Shown here in pieces: positions 26,149-34,301 of a stretch of 64,000 nt of DNA. This stretch comes from an uncultured Agathobacter sp. GTDB taxonomy: Bacteria; Bacillota; Clostridia; Lachnospirales; Lachnospiraceae. The position numbers and the translations under genes are program-made. Where the stretch lies: positions 62,001-126,000 of the forward strand of contig CAJUND010000006.1 of the NCBI GenBank assembly GCA_910587655.1, in the 5' to 3' direction. The notes beneath the pieces were generated by a model that saw nothing but the letters and a program-made list of their open reading frames with translations, ran no database searches and was not told the origin of the DNA. How positions within the stretch are numbered: position 1 is the stretch's first letter; every line of letters starts with the position of its first letter.

Positions 26149-26766
26149 TTATCCGTAACAGGAAACCGCGGAAGACATGGAGGAAATGCATACATGCAGA
26201 ATCGCCATCACGACCTGCGAACAGATTCCCACGATATACCTGCAGTCCTCCTCCACCGAATGGGTTTGTCTGCGGATATAGTCTGCGTGTGCCTCCCGGA
26301 TAAAATTACAGATATCCGGCACATTGTTAAAATGTTTCCAGTTTCCGGACGGGAGGAAAGTCTCGTTCTGTATTTCCAGGGTCTGTGCGCTGACATCTTT
26401 GATGTAAGACCGGAGCTGGTGTTTTAACTTCCCCTCGTAAATACAGTGTTCCTTGATATTTCCCGGATACTCCCTGTTATGCGGAAACGTAAAATAATCG
26501 GCAATATAATGAATTACCTCTCCAAGTCTTGTAAAATAAACCGTGGACAAATCCCCGATGTTCTGATACCCATGTGTAAGCTTGTGGATTCTGTTTTCCA
26601 CAAGTGAAAAGGTTCCTGTAATCTCATGCCGTCTGGTAATAAAAGACGGTTTGCAGTCCGGCAGAATACTTCCAATATAAAACGCTTTTTTGTGTTTGTC
26701 AAACGACTGGATGCCTGCCATGGTTACAATGTGTTTCGCAAGTGAAATATGAGATTTTTTACGCAT
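26149..26766 (-). CDS. Zinc-dependent phospholipase C-like protein
   Basis: 205 residues. Resembles the zinc-dependent phospholipase C family: His- and Asp-rich helical protein with an N-terminal SHISLAKHIV, FYIGSILPDCKPSF, RIHKLTHGYQN and LGEVIHYIADYFTFPHN, where several His/Asp residues would bind zinc. No signal peptide is seen, unlike secreted clostridial phospholipases, so an intracellular hydrolase is likely and the substrate is uncertain. Single gene; RNase P RNA lies downstream on the same strand under its own promoter. Confidence 0.82.
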   Translation of the reverse strand: MRKKSHISLAKHIVTMAGIQSFDKHKKAFYIGSILPDCKPSFITRRHEITGTFSLVENRIHKLTHGYQNIGDLSTVYFTRLGEVIHYIADYFTFPHNREYPGNIKEHCIYEGKLKHQLRSYIKDVSAQTLEIQNETFLPSGNWKHFNNVPDICNFIREAHADYIRRQTHSVEEDCRYIVGICSQVVMAILHVCISSMSSAVSCYG

Positions 26767-26969
26767 ATGCCCCTCCCCTGTTATTCATTCTTGTAAGAAG
26801 TACTTCAGAAACCTGTATCACAATCCTGCTTTCTATGTTACAGAATTTTTGCCGGACTTGCAAGTACTGAAATGAAGGCAGAATGTATTATTTTTTACTT
26901 TTTTTCCATTTACTGGAAATATGGTAAGGGTCTGCAATCCAGTTTGACTGGTTTGCCATAACCATGTGC

Positions 26970-27537
26970 TTACCCGCCGGTATGACTGTGGTCTTTGTAC
27001 GCGGCAAAAAAAGCCTCCATAACAGCCGGGTCAAAATGCGTGCCCGCTTAAGCCATTGGGATATCCCTTTCCATTCCACCATTCGTGATGGTATTCTGCC
27101 ATGTCAATCGCCATGTTCAGGTATTCAAACTCCCCGAGTCCCTGCTTGGCCTGATTAAGCAAATCCCTTCCGGCGGTTGTATGGCTTTTCATAATTTCAA
27201 ATTCCTCGTCTGTAAGCCTGCCGGGCTTGTTCAATACGGAATCCGGGATATGGATCTTTCCTATGTCATGCAGCGAGGCTGCCACGACCATATCCTCGAT
27301 ATACCGGTCTGTCAGTATATCAGGAAATGCATTCATTTTCTTTAGCTGCCTGCAGATCGTTTCCACATATCCTGCCGTGCGCCTGGTATGGCCTCCTGTA
27401 TTTTCATCCCTGCTTTCCACGATATCGGCCATGGACGCAATGATATGGAACTGCATATCCATCACGCGTCTGCTATAATAAGCCGCCCGGTTTCCCTGTA
27501 TAATCATGACGATGTTGTATGCGTTTAACATATTCAT
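26970..27537 (-). pseudogene. Decayed HD-GYP phosphodiesterase
   Basis: The HD-GYP core is clear: DENTGGHTRRTAGYVE, AASLHDIGKIHIPD, VLNKPGRLTDEEFEIMKSH, EYHHEWWNGKGYPNGLSG. Directly after LSG the frame ends (HAF stop at 27031), but in another frame GTHFDPAVMEAFFAAYKDH follows, which is the far end of the same domain. About 35-40 codons between these motifs are missing, so an internal deletion with frame change is likely. An N-terminal sensory or receiver domain is also absent. The intact motif residues suggest recent decay. HD-GYP proteins hydrolyse cyclic di-GMP. Confidence 0.78.
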
Positions 27538-27684
27538 ATTGTAACCGCTTCATGCGGTTTTGTAAATGATGAAACTGCATGAAGCTTTAACTGTAATTCT
27601 GCACAAAAAACGGCATGTCATTTTGTATGGGGTTACGCGTTTAACCTTTGTAAAAAAGCAGGAACTGCACTATACTGGTCTATA

Positions 27685-27921
27685 GAGCAAATTGCATTCC
27701 AATTCGCTTCGCGAAGCAATTTGCGCAGGCAATATCCCGGCTTCGCTGGAATATTACATATATGGAGCAAATTGCATTCCAGTTCGCTTCGCGAAGCAAT
27801 TTGCGCAGGCAATATCCCGGCTTCGCTGGAATATTACATATATGGAGCAAATTGCATTCCAGTTCGCTTCGCGAAGCAATTTGCGCAGGCAATATCCCAG
27901 CTTCGCTGGAATATTACATAT
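27685..27921 (-). repeat. Structured repeat, copies E1-E3, three tandem 80-bp units
   Basis: Units start at 27685, 27765 and 27845 and are almost identical; differences are one A/G in the bulge-side sequence of unit 1 and one G/A in stem I of unit 3. On the minus strand each unit has stem I AATATTCC/GGATATT, GCCTGC, outer stem GCAAATTGC with GCAATTTGC, inner hairpin TTCGC-GAA-GCGAA and a 7-nt bulge. The array lies just upstream of the LacI-type gene. A candidate promoter (TATACT at 27671-27676) precedes it, so three hairpin units would be in the leader. The remainder of 27538-27684 shows no gene. Confidence 0.88.
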
Positions 27922-27941
27922 CAAAAAAGAAGGTGAAAACG

Positions 27942-28967
27942 GTGGGAAACGAACGGGTCAGAATATCAGATATTGCAGAAGAACTGGGACTTAGTACTGC
28001 AACCGTATCCAATGTGATTCACGGAAAAACCGGTAAAATCTCAGCAGAAACTGTGAAACGGGTACAGCAGCTGCTGGAAGAAAAAAGCTATATTCCAAGC
28101 ATGGCAGGTATACTTCTGGCGCAGAACAATTCCAGAATTATCGGGATTGTGGTAAATAACCATGAAAAGTATGAAGGACATGTGCTGGAGGATGGTTTCA
28201 TTTCCTCCTCCTTAAACGCCCTGTCCCATGAAATTGAGCGGGCGGGATATTTTATGATGGTGAAAACGACAACGGAGTGGAAAGAAATCATCCGGTTTGC
28301 ATCCATGTGGAATATGGAGGGGCTTGTAATCATGGGGTTCTGCGAGCAGGATTACCAAAAGCTGCGTGACAACATGCATATTCCGTTTGTGGTATATGAC
28401 GGGTATTTTGAAGAAACAAAAGGAATCTGCAACCTGACGATTGACAATTTTGACGGCGGTTTTCAGGTGGGAACCTATCTGATTGGCATGGGGCACAGGA
28501 AAATTTTATGCCTTTCGGATAATTACATCTGTATGGACATGGAGCGGATGGAGGGCTGTAAGAAAGCCGCGGGCGCTGCGGTTCATTTTATGCAGCTTCC
28601 GTTTCAGGAAAAGGAGCGGATGCGGTTTTACCAGGAAAAGCTGGATGAGATTCTGACGCACAGCGCTGTTTTTGCGGTATCCGATTTTTATGCCATGGAA
28701 TTTATGAACTTTCTCCGGGAAAAAGGAATCTGCGTGCCAAAGGACATTTCCGTGGTAGGATTTGACGACAGTCCGCTGTGCCGGTACTGCGTTCCCAGGC
28801 TGACAACCGTCAGGCAGGATGCTGCCAGGCGGGCAGAGAGTGCAGTTTCCGTTCTTTTAAAGCTCAGGAATGCACCGGAAACCGTGGAGCAGAGGACTGT
28901 GAAACTGCCGGTTCGCCTGATAGAAAGAAACAGTGTTACTATGAGTGGTCTTTCGGACCGTGAATAG
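27942..28967 (+). CDS. LacI/GalR-family transcriptional regulator
   Basis: 341 residues. N-terminal DNA-binding helices RISDIAEELGLSTATVSNVIHGKTGKISAET; periplasmic-binding-protein-like effector domain follows, with ISVVGFDDSPLCRYCVPRLTTVRQD at about 265-290. I start at GTG 27942 behind AAGGTG; the frame is open upstream only because the repeats lack stops. The last 11 codons (TMSGLSDRE end) lie inside a palindromic direct repeat found again at 29090. No sugar-utilisation operon is adjacent, so its target is unknown; the next gene is a MATE transporter. Confidence 0.87.
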   Translation: MGNERVRISDIAEELGLSTATVSNVIHGKTGKISAETVKRVQQLLEEKSYIPSMAGILLAQNNSRIIGIVVNNHEKYEGHVLEDGFISSSLNALSHEIERAGYFMMVKTTTEWKEIIRFASMWNMEGLVIMGFCEQDYQKLRDNMHIPFVVYDGYFEETKGICNLTIDNFDGGFQVGTYLIGMGHRKILCLSDNYICMDMERMEGCKKAAGAAVHFMQLPFQEKERMRFYQEKLDEILTHSAVFAVSDFYAMEFMNFLREKGICVPKDISVVGFDDSPLCRYCVPRLTTVRQDAARRAESAVSVLLKLRNAPETVEQRTVKLPVRLIERNSVTMSGLSDRE

Positions 28968-29134
28968 TAATGAAACAGTGTTACTTTTCACGGGTCAGGA
29001 ATGCGCACAAGCTGCGCATTCCGTGAGAAAATGATTCAGGAGTGAGGGGCGATTTTTGCGAAGCAAAACTCAAAATATCGCCCCGAATCGTTACTATGAG
29101 CGGTCCCGGACCGTGAATAGTAACGAAACAGTGT
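28935..29134 (+). repeat. Palindromic direct repeats bracketing structured repeat copy G
   Basis: Direct repeats at 28935-28980 and 29090-29134 share GTTACTATGAG, GGACCGTGAATAGTAA and GAAACAGTGT, and each is a palindrome (GTTACTAT...ATAGTAAC around GGTC...GGACC). Between them is copy G: stem I GGAATGCGCA/TGCGCATTCC (28998-29022), a linker, outer stem GGGGCGAT (29046-29053) with ATCGCCCC (29077-29084), inner hairpin TTTTGC-GAA-GCAAAA (29054-29068) and bulge CTCAAAAT. It occupies the gap between the lacI-type and MATE genes. Confidence 0.75.
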
Positions 29135-29160
29135 CCGAAAATACGGGGAGGAAAAATAAG

Positions 29161-30489
29161 ATGGAAAATTCTTTCAAAAAAAGTGTGATAAAAATAGCGC
29201 TGCCTGTCACGCTGCAGTCCCTGCTGCAGTCATCGTTCAGTGTCGTGGACCAGATGATGATCGGGCAGCTGGGGGAAAACAGTATTGCGGGAATAGGACT
29301 GGGAGGAAAGTTTGCATCCATTTACACCGTCGTTCTGGCTGCGGTTTCATCCGTTGCAGGCATTCTGATCTCCCAGTACATGGGGAAAAAAGAAGAGGAA
29401 TCAGTAAGCAGGAGTTTCTTTACCAGCATGGTGCTTTCCCTTGGACTGGCAGCAGTGTTTTTAGTAATGTGCATGGTATTTCCGGAAGTGATTATGGGGC
29501 TGTACACGAAAGATGAGGCAACAAGGATTCTTGCTGTAAAATATATCCGTATTCTGGCGGTTTCATTTTTGCCAATGGCGGTAAACTCCATGCTGACGAC
29601 AATGCTCAGGTGTATGGAAATTGCAGTTCTTCCAATGTGTGCCAGTATTTTTGCACTGGTTTTGAATACCGGGCTGAATTATCTGCTGATTTTTGGGAAA
29701 TGGGGATTTCCACGCATGGGTGTGCAAGGGGCGGCAGCTGCCAGTGTGGCGGCACAGGTCGTTTCCTTTGGAATTATCCTGGTTCTCTTTTTTGCCGTAT
29801 TTCAAAAGGAGAGGCATTTGTTTATCCGGTTTTCCACGTCATGGGATGATAACAGGCAGTACATAAGGATTCTTAGTCCCATGCTAATCTGTGAGTTTTT
29901 ATGGAGTCTGGGGGAAAATGTTTATACGGCGGTCTATGGAAATATCGGAACAGACGCCTGTGCAGCGATGACGATGACCGTACCGGTACAGACAATAGTC
30001 ATCGGGGCATTGAGCGGACTGGCGCAGGCGTCCGCCATCTTAATTGGGAAATCACTCGGCGCCGGAAATTTTGACAAAGCGTACCGGGAGTCGAAAAAGC
30101 TGATGGGATACGGGCTTTTGGGTTCTGTTTTTCTGTCCCTGCTGCTGGCAGTGTTCAGTCCGTTTTATGTGCGGTTTTACCAGGTAGAGCCTGCGGTGCA
30201 GGAGCTAACCAGAAATCTTTTGCTGGTAATTGCCGTGATTGCCCCGGTAAAAGTGCAGAATATGATACTTGGCGGCGGAATTTTAAGAAGCGGGGGGAAG
30301 ACAGAATATACGATGTGGATTGATATTATCGGTACATGGGGATTTGGCGTCCCGCTTGGGCTGCTTTCCGCATTTGTCTGGAACCTTCCGGTCACGCAGG
30401 TATATTTGATTCTGTCCCTGGAGGAATGTGTAAGGCTTGGAATTTCATTTGTACTGTTTCAAAAGAGGGTATGGATGGAGAGGCTGTAA
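29161..30489 (+). CDS. MATE family multidrug/drug-Na+ antiporter
   Basis: 442 residues with about 12 hydrophobic helices and the MATE pattern: FKKSVIKIALPVTLQSLLQSSFSVVDQMMIGQLGE at the N-terminus, MLRCMEIAVLPM in the middle, and the second half repeating the fold (IGALSGLAQASAILIGKSLGAGN). Exports cationic or other toxic compounds by Na+ or H+ exchange; substrate unknown. Start ATG 29161 behind GGGGAGGA. Frame open upstream to 29056 through the repeat. Terminator 30486-30513 follows. Confidence 0.9.
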   Translation: MENSFKKSVIKIALPVTLQSLLQSSFSVVDQMMIGQLGENSIAGIGLGGKFASIYTVVLAAVSSVAGILISQYMGKKEEESVSRSFFTSMVLSLGLAAVFLVMCMVFPEVIMGLYTKDEATRILAVKYIRILAVSFLPMAVNSMLTTMLRCMEIAVLPMCASIFALVLNTGLNYLLIFGKWGFPRMGVQGAAAASVAAQVVSFGIILVLFFAVFQKERHLFIRFSTSWDDNRQYIRILSPMLICEFLWSLGENVYTAVYGNIGTDACAAMTMTVPVQTIVIGALSGLAQASAILIGKSLGAGNFDKAYRESKKLMGYGLLGSVFLSLLLAVFSPFYVRFYQVEPAVQELTRNLLLVIAVIAPVKVQNMILGGGILRSGGKTEYTMWIDIIGTWGFGVPLGLLSAFVWNLPVTQVYLILSLEECVRLGISFVLFQKRVWMERL

Positions 30490-30513
30490 CAGGCTTTTGT
30501 AAAAGCCTGTTAC
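30486..30513. terminator. Hairpin between convergent MATE and XRE genes
   Basis: GTAACAGGCTTTT and AAAAGCCTGTTAC are perfectly complementary (13 bp) with a 2-nt loop. It overlaps the MATE stop codon. The internal A and T runs could work in both directions. Confidence 0.75.
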
Positions 30514-30533
30514 ATTTCCCTTTGCGGTTTTCA

Positions 30534-31040
30534 TTATTTTTTCTCCGCCAGCCGCTGTTTTACTGTTTTAATCTTAAGCAGTAAGCCGCTGGTAAAAAGC
30601 AGTCCGACAACCATAACGCCGAATGCCAGTCCAAGCGCTGTCCATGCGACTGCTTCCAGCCTGGTGTCTTTTGTCATTCCGGAAAAATCCAGAACAAGAA
30701 ACGTAACGAACGAAACCAGTCCGAGAGTAAACAGTATAAACATACGTTTTTCGAGTTTCTGTTTTACGCTGTTACTGTAATCTGCCGTCTTTAACAGAGT
30801 TTCCTTTAATTCCTTATCCATTTTTTCACCTTTCCTTTCCCCGTCCAGTAATTCCCTGATATCAGTGCCGTAATAGTCAGCAAGCTCAATGAGAATATCC
30901 AGGTCGGGCATATTTACGCCTGTTTCCCACCTTGAAACGGTTCTTCCGGAAACATTCAGGTATTCCGCAAGCTGTTCCCGCGTCATCCCTTTTTCTTTGC
31001 GCAGTTCTTTTAAAAATCTGCCCATTTTTCTGGAATCCAA
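30534..31040 (-). CDS. XRE-family regulator with two membrane helices
   Basis: 168 residues. Helix-turn-helix at about 8-65 (LKELRKEKGMTREQLAEYLNVSGRTVSRWETGVNMPDLDILIELADYYG), then a linker and two hydrophobic helices (about 98-117 and 130-153), giving a membrane-tethered repressor as common in Firmicutes. I use a TTG start at 31040 because AAAGGAGGAG lies 7 nt upstream of it; an ATG at 31025 is too far from that site. No obvious target operon is adjacent. Function of the membrane part is unknown. Confidence 0.88.
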   Translation of the reverse strand: MDSRKMGRFLKELRKEKGMTREQLAEYLNVSGRTVSRWETGVNMPDLDILIELADYYGTDIRELLDGERKGEKMDKELKETLLKTADYSNSVKQKLEKRMFILFTLGLVSFVTFLVLDFSGMTKDTRLEAVAWTALGLAFGVMVVGLLFTSGLLLKIKTVKQRLAEKK

Positions 31041-31601
31041 TGTCAGCTCCTCCTTTCAGTGATATCATATCCCCAAAACAGTAAAAACAACACGACATCA
31101 TGCAGGAAAAGCTGGTTGTTACTGCATTAGACATGGGATGTCCTGTTAAAATTTATGTCATATCGTATTTACGCAGGAGTTCTTTTCTGTAATACGGCAT
31201 CTGTCAGTATTCTCTGTTTCCCGTCATAAAAATTTTCCTCCCTGGGGAAAAATTACAGTGCAGGAAATATAACAGAAAAAAGTCAGACCGGCATGTCTGG
31301 ATTTTCCCATCAGCTTCCTGCTTTCGATTGTATAAAATGGTAATTAAAAGCATGAATTTTCGGGATTTGCTATCTAAATCGGCTCTGTGAAATGAAAATC
31401 CGGATATGCTCCATATTGTTGTACATCTTTGATGTACGACCTGCTCCATATGAAAATAATGCTTTGGCATGATTGTAACATCCGGATGGTGAAAATACAA
31501 TAGTTTTTTGCAGTAAAATCTGAGACCTGAAATAAAATTTAGTGTACCAGATATATCATGGAAAACTGCAATGGATATTCTGGTACACTTATCTGAAAAA
31601 A
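31041..31601. other. 561-bp gap without a supported gene
   Basis: AT-rich non-coding stretch. It holds the XRE ribosome binding site at its left edge, a small hairpin TTGTACATC-TTT-GATGTACGA at about 31420-31440 between two TGCTCCATAT motifs (possibly a decayed relative of the structured repeats), and an inverted repeat AGTGTACCAG (31540-31549 region) with CTGGTACACT that lies just downstream of the minus-strand lipoprotein gene and may act as its transcript end. An open frame of 133 codons here has no sign of being coding. Confidence 0.5.
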
Positions 31602-32330
31602 TCACTCAATTTTCTGCACAATCAGCCTTATCTTTTCAATTTGGCCTACATCAATTTTTACTTTTACCGCAATTCTTATCCCGCAATTCGGCAATTCATT
31701 TGCACAGCCCTGTGTTATAAAAGTCGGGTATACATCATCTTCCAGTTCCATAATCTTCTGAACTTCTTCAGGGGGTTCTGTCTGGTATTTTTTCCTGGAT
31801 GCCGGATCAACAGCCGGAAGCTTTGTTATCAGGCGGGAGGTTCCATCTTTTAAATCTGCTATTACATACGCCCTGCGATTGTCATTCTGCCATTCTTCTG
31901 TTGGTTCAATGCACACCCCTAATTCCGAAACTTTGACGGGAAATTCCAGATTTTTTCCATCTGTGGCGTCAAAATGTTTTTCTTCAACTACTATGGTATC
32001 CGTTTCATCAATATTCACATATGCATCATTATAAATTCCATCATATACCAGTGTATATCCATCATCTTCCTGTGTTATGCTGGCGAGTTCGTAAAGTGAA
32101 AATATTCCCTTCGGAACATAATTGGCATCTTCAACTTCCCGCTGTTCTTTATCTGTTTTCACCTTATACGTTAATTGTGCCGCCTTAATACCCGGACTCA
32201 CTTCAAAGGATTGCTTAATCACCCGGTCTTCTGACGGTTCCGTATTTTTAACATCTTGTTCATGCGTTCCGCAGGAAGCGCAGGCAATGCCCATTGCAGC
32301 TAATACAAAAACCAGAACTTTCTTTCTCAT
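31602..32330 (-). CDS. Putative lipoprotein, unknown function
   Basis: 242 residues from ATG 32330 behind AAAAGGAG. Signal peptide MRKKVLVFVLAAMGIACASC ends at a lipobox-like ASC, so lipid-anchored export is likely. The mature part is mixed alpha/beta, acidic, with no domain I recognise; two Cys in NELPNCG and QGCAN could form a disulfide. The ATG begins one base after the stop codon of the interrupted frame upstream, so both belong to one operon from the promoter at 32776-32804. Function unknown. Confidence 0.78.
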   Translation of the reverse strand: MRKKVLVFVLAAMGIACASCGTHEQDVKNTEPSEDRVIKQSFEVSPGIKAAQLTYKVKTDKEQREVEDANYVPKGIFSLYELASITQEDDGYTLVYDGIYNDAYVNIDETDTIVVEEKHFDATDGKNLEFPVKVSELGVCIEPTEEWQNDNRRAYVIADLKDGTSRLITKLPAVDPASRKKYQTEPPEEVQKIMELEDDVYPTFITQGCANELPNCGIRIAVKVKIDVGQIEKIRLIVQKIE

Positions 32331-32331
32331 A

Positions 32332-32739
32332 TCAAATTCTCCTTTTCTCAACATATAAAGCTATAAACCCATTTCGTTTACTTGCTTTCCAGACTATCCA
32401 GACTCTCGCAGTCAGTACTGCACTTGCCGGAATCTCCGAAAAGCTGATCAATATTTCAATTGTTGTATTTTCATAATTTGATGCTGGTGTAATATTAATT
32501 GGAATAGTGGTTGAAAATATAGATGGACCAAACTTTTGTGTTACGATTTATTTCCCTGACTTAAGTTTATAGTTAAGCGGCTTTACCAATATTCTCCCTT
32601 CATCCAAAGGTGCCATTGAACCATTAATGAGCGCTCCTGCCTGTAATGATCTGGTATATGGATATGATAATCTGACTGAATTCTCATTTGCAGGATACCC
32701 GGCCCACTGAATTGTTCCTGATGATGCGTATGTTTCCAT
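32332..32739 (-). pseudogene. Small gene of unknown function split by an in-frame TAA
   Basis: Starts at ATG 32739 behind a strong AAAGGAGGA. The first 63 codons (METYASSGTIQWAGYP..., ending LNYKLKSGK) stop at TAA 32548-32550. The same frame continues open for 71 codons (VTQKFGPSIFSTTIPIN..., IEILISFSEIPASAVL) to TGA 32332-32334, one base before the lipoprotein ATG. No start codon with a ribosome binding site exists for the second part. This looks like one gene of about 135 codons with a nonsense mutation, though a genuine 63-residue peptide gene is possible. No family recognised. Confidence 0.6.
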
Positions 32740-32775
32740 ACTGTTTTCCTCCTTTATAATTATATATTTATAAAT

Positions 32776-32804
32776 ATTTTAAAATTTATTCGAATTCATG
32801 TCAA
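32776..32804 (-). promoter_or_regulatory. Promoter of the lipoprotein operon
   Basis: On the minus strand TTGACA (32799-32804), 17-nt spacer, TAAAAT (32776-32781), followed by the AAAGGAGGA ribosome binding site of the split gene. Confidence 0.85.
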
Positions 32805-32935
32805 TCATGTAATTTTGTAATATACATTTTAATTTTGCAGCATGCCTTATGTCCTGCAACAATACTCTGTTTCTAAAGAGGAACAGAAAAATTCAAAACA
32901 GTTTGTAAAATTTGTCTAAAAATACAGTATCTGCC

Positions 32936-32964
32936 TTGACGATACTTTTCTGCTGGCGTAAGAT
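32936..32964 (+). promoter_or_regulatory. Promoter of the zinc-ribbon/DUF5685/J-domain operon
   Basis: TTGACG (32936-32941), 17-nt spacer, TAAGAT (32959-32964). The predicted leader is about 45 nt and contains AAAGGA followed by a hairpin before the first ATG. Divergent from the promoter at 32776-32804 with about 130 nt between them. Confidence 0.8.
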
Positions 32965-33015
32965 TTCTTTTATGACAATACAAAGAAAGGAATAAGCCGC
33001 GGTATATCCTGCGGC

Positions 33016-33423
33016 ATGGTATGGCGCATGAAAGAAAAATTCTACCAGTTTATGTCAGGAAGAAACGGCGTGGATGATTTATCCCGCCTGCAGACATGGA
33101 TGACACTGATTCTTCTGGTGCTTGGAATTATAACAAGACTCGGACTTTTTACGGTTTTAGCCCTTCTGGTAATGATTCATATGTATTTCCGCATGTTTTC
33201 AAAAAACACCTCGAAGCGGTATGAGGAAAACCAGAAGTACCTGAATTTCAGATACCAGCGGACGGTGGGATGGAACCGGTTTAAAAAACGGGCGGCGGAA
33301 AGCAGAACCTACCGTTTTTATAAATGCCCGTCATGCAGACAGCGGGTGCGTGTGCCGAAAGGGCATGGAAAAGTGGAAATTACCTGCCCGAAATGCCGCG
33401 CGAATTTTATCCGCAAATCTTAA
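33016..33423 (+). CDS. Membrane protein with C-terminal zinc ribbon
   Basis: 135 residues. Two adjacent hydrophobic helices at about 28-60, then a basic cytoplasmic stretch and a zinc ribbon, CPSCRQRVRVPKGHGK...TCPKC, at 100-127. First gene of an operon with DUF5685 and a J-domain protein. The start is uncertain: ATG 33016 has AAAGGA 24 nt upstream, separated by a GCCGC/GCGGC hairpin that could bring them together; ATG 33028 has no site. Function unknown; zinc-ribbon membrane proteins of this size are common in Lachnospiraceae. Confidence 0.78.
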   Translation: MVWRMKEKFYQFMSGRNGVDDLSRLQTWMTLILLVLGIITRLGLFTVLALLVMIHMYFRMFSKNTSKRYEENQKYLNFRYQRTVGWNRFKKRAAESRTYRFYKCPSCRQRVRVPKGHGKVEITCPKCRANFIRKS

Positions 33424-33454
33424 CAGACAATACAAGTAAAGGGAGCATGAAACC

Positions 33455-34297
33455 ATGTTTGGCTACATCAATGTAAACGGAAAAGAATTATCAGAGAAGA
33501 ACAGGGACATATACCAGTCCTATTACTGCGGGCTCTGCCGGAAGCTGAAAGAATTCTGCGGGGCGAAAGGGCAGGCGCTTCTCAATTATGATATGACATT
33601 CCTGGTGGTGTTACTGACCGGTCTGTATGAGCCGCAGACAGAAAGCGGGGAATTTACCTGCGTGCTTCATCCGGTGAAAAAGAGAAAAGCGCTTGTCAAT
33701 GAAACCGAAACCTATGCTGCCGCCATGAACGTACTTCTGGCGTATTACAACCTGATTGATGACTGGAAGGATGACAAAAACTATACCAGAAAAACGGTTG
33801 CTTCCATGTTCCGGAACGACTGCGGGAAGGTGGAGCAGATGTATCCCAGGCAGACGGCTGCAGTGGAAGATTATATTATAAAACTGAATGAATGCGAAGA
33901 AAAAAACGAAACAAATATCGACCTGGTGGCGGGGCTTACGGGTGAAATGATCGGAGAAATATTTGCATGGAAGGAAGACGAGTGGTATGATGAATTAAAA
34001 ACACTTGGATTTTACCTGGGAAAATTTATTTACCTGATGGATGCCTATGAGGACCGGGAAAAGGATGAAAAAAAGGATTCCTATAACCCCCTGCGTCATC
34101 TGCATACCGAAGATGAAAAAGAATATGAGACACTCTGCAGGCTGATGATGACAAGCATGATTTCTGAATGTGCCAAGTCTTTTGAGCGACTTCCGGTTCT
34201 GCTTCATGCAGACATACTGCGGAATATTATTTATTCAGGTGTGTGGTCCAAGTATGAATATATCCAGTTGAAGAAGAAAAAAAGGAAGAAAGGATAA
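33455..34297 (+). CDS. DUF5685 family protein
   Basis: 280 residues, all-helical in appearance, no signal peptide. Cysteines cluster early (YYCGLCRKLKEFCG, residues 24-37). Two aspartate-rich helices stand out: YYNLIDDWKDDKNY (about 97-110) and LGKFIYLMDAYEDREKDEKKD (about 188-208), the latter followed by SYNPL. DUF5685 has no established function. The spacing of the acidic motifs recalls class I isoprenoid synthases, as argued in the findings. Ribosome binding site AAAGGGAG. Ends 4 nt before the J-domain gene. Confidence 0.85.
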   Translation: MFGYINVNGKELSEKNRDIYQSYYCGLCRKLKEFCGAKGQALLNYDMTFLVVLLTGLYEPQTESGEFTCVLHPVKKRKALVNETETYAAAMNVLLAYYNLIDDWKDDKNYTRKTVASMFRNDCGKVEQMYPRQTAAVEDYIIKLNECEEKNETNIDLVAGLTGEMIGEIFAWKEDEWYDELKTLGFYLGKFIYLMDAYEDREKDEKKDSYNPLRHLHTEDEKEYETLCRLMMTSMISECAKSFERLPVLLHADILRNIIYSGVWSKYEYIQLKKKKRKKG

Positions 34298-34301
34298 AAG
34301 A

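Noticed and set aside
27685..27921. CRISPR-like tandem repeat
   Set aside because: Units of 80 bp follow each other without unique spacers and match single copies elsewhere in the window; no cas gene is near.
27762..27941. N-terminal extension of the LacI-type regulator
   Set aside because: The extension is translated repeat; the HTH starts within ten residues of GTG 27942 as in the family.
31204..31605. 133-codon minus-strand frame beginning with a GTGA overlap after the lipoprotein gene
   Set aside because: No ribosome binding site, the frame runs across a long inverted repeat and hairpin, and the amino acid composition is not protein-like.
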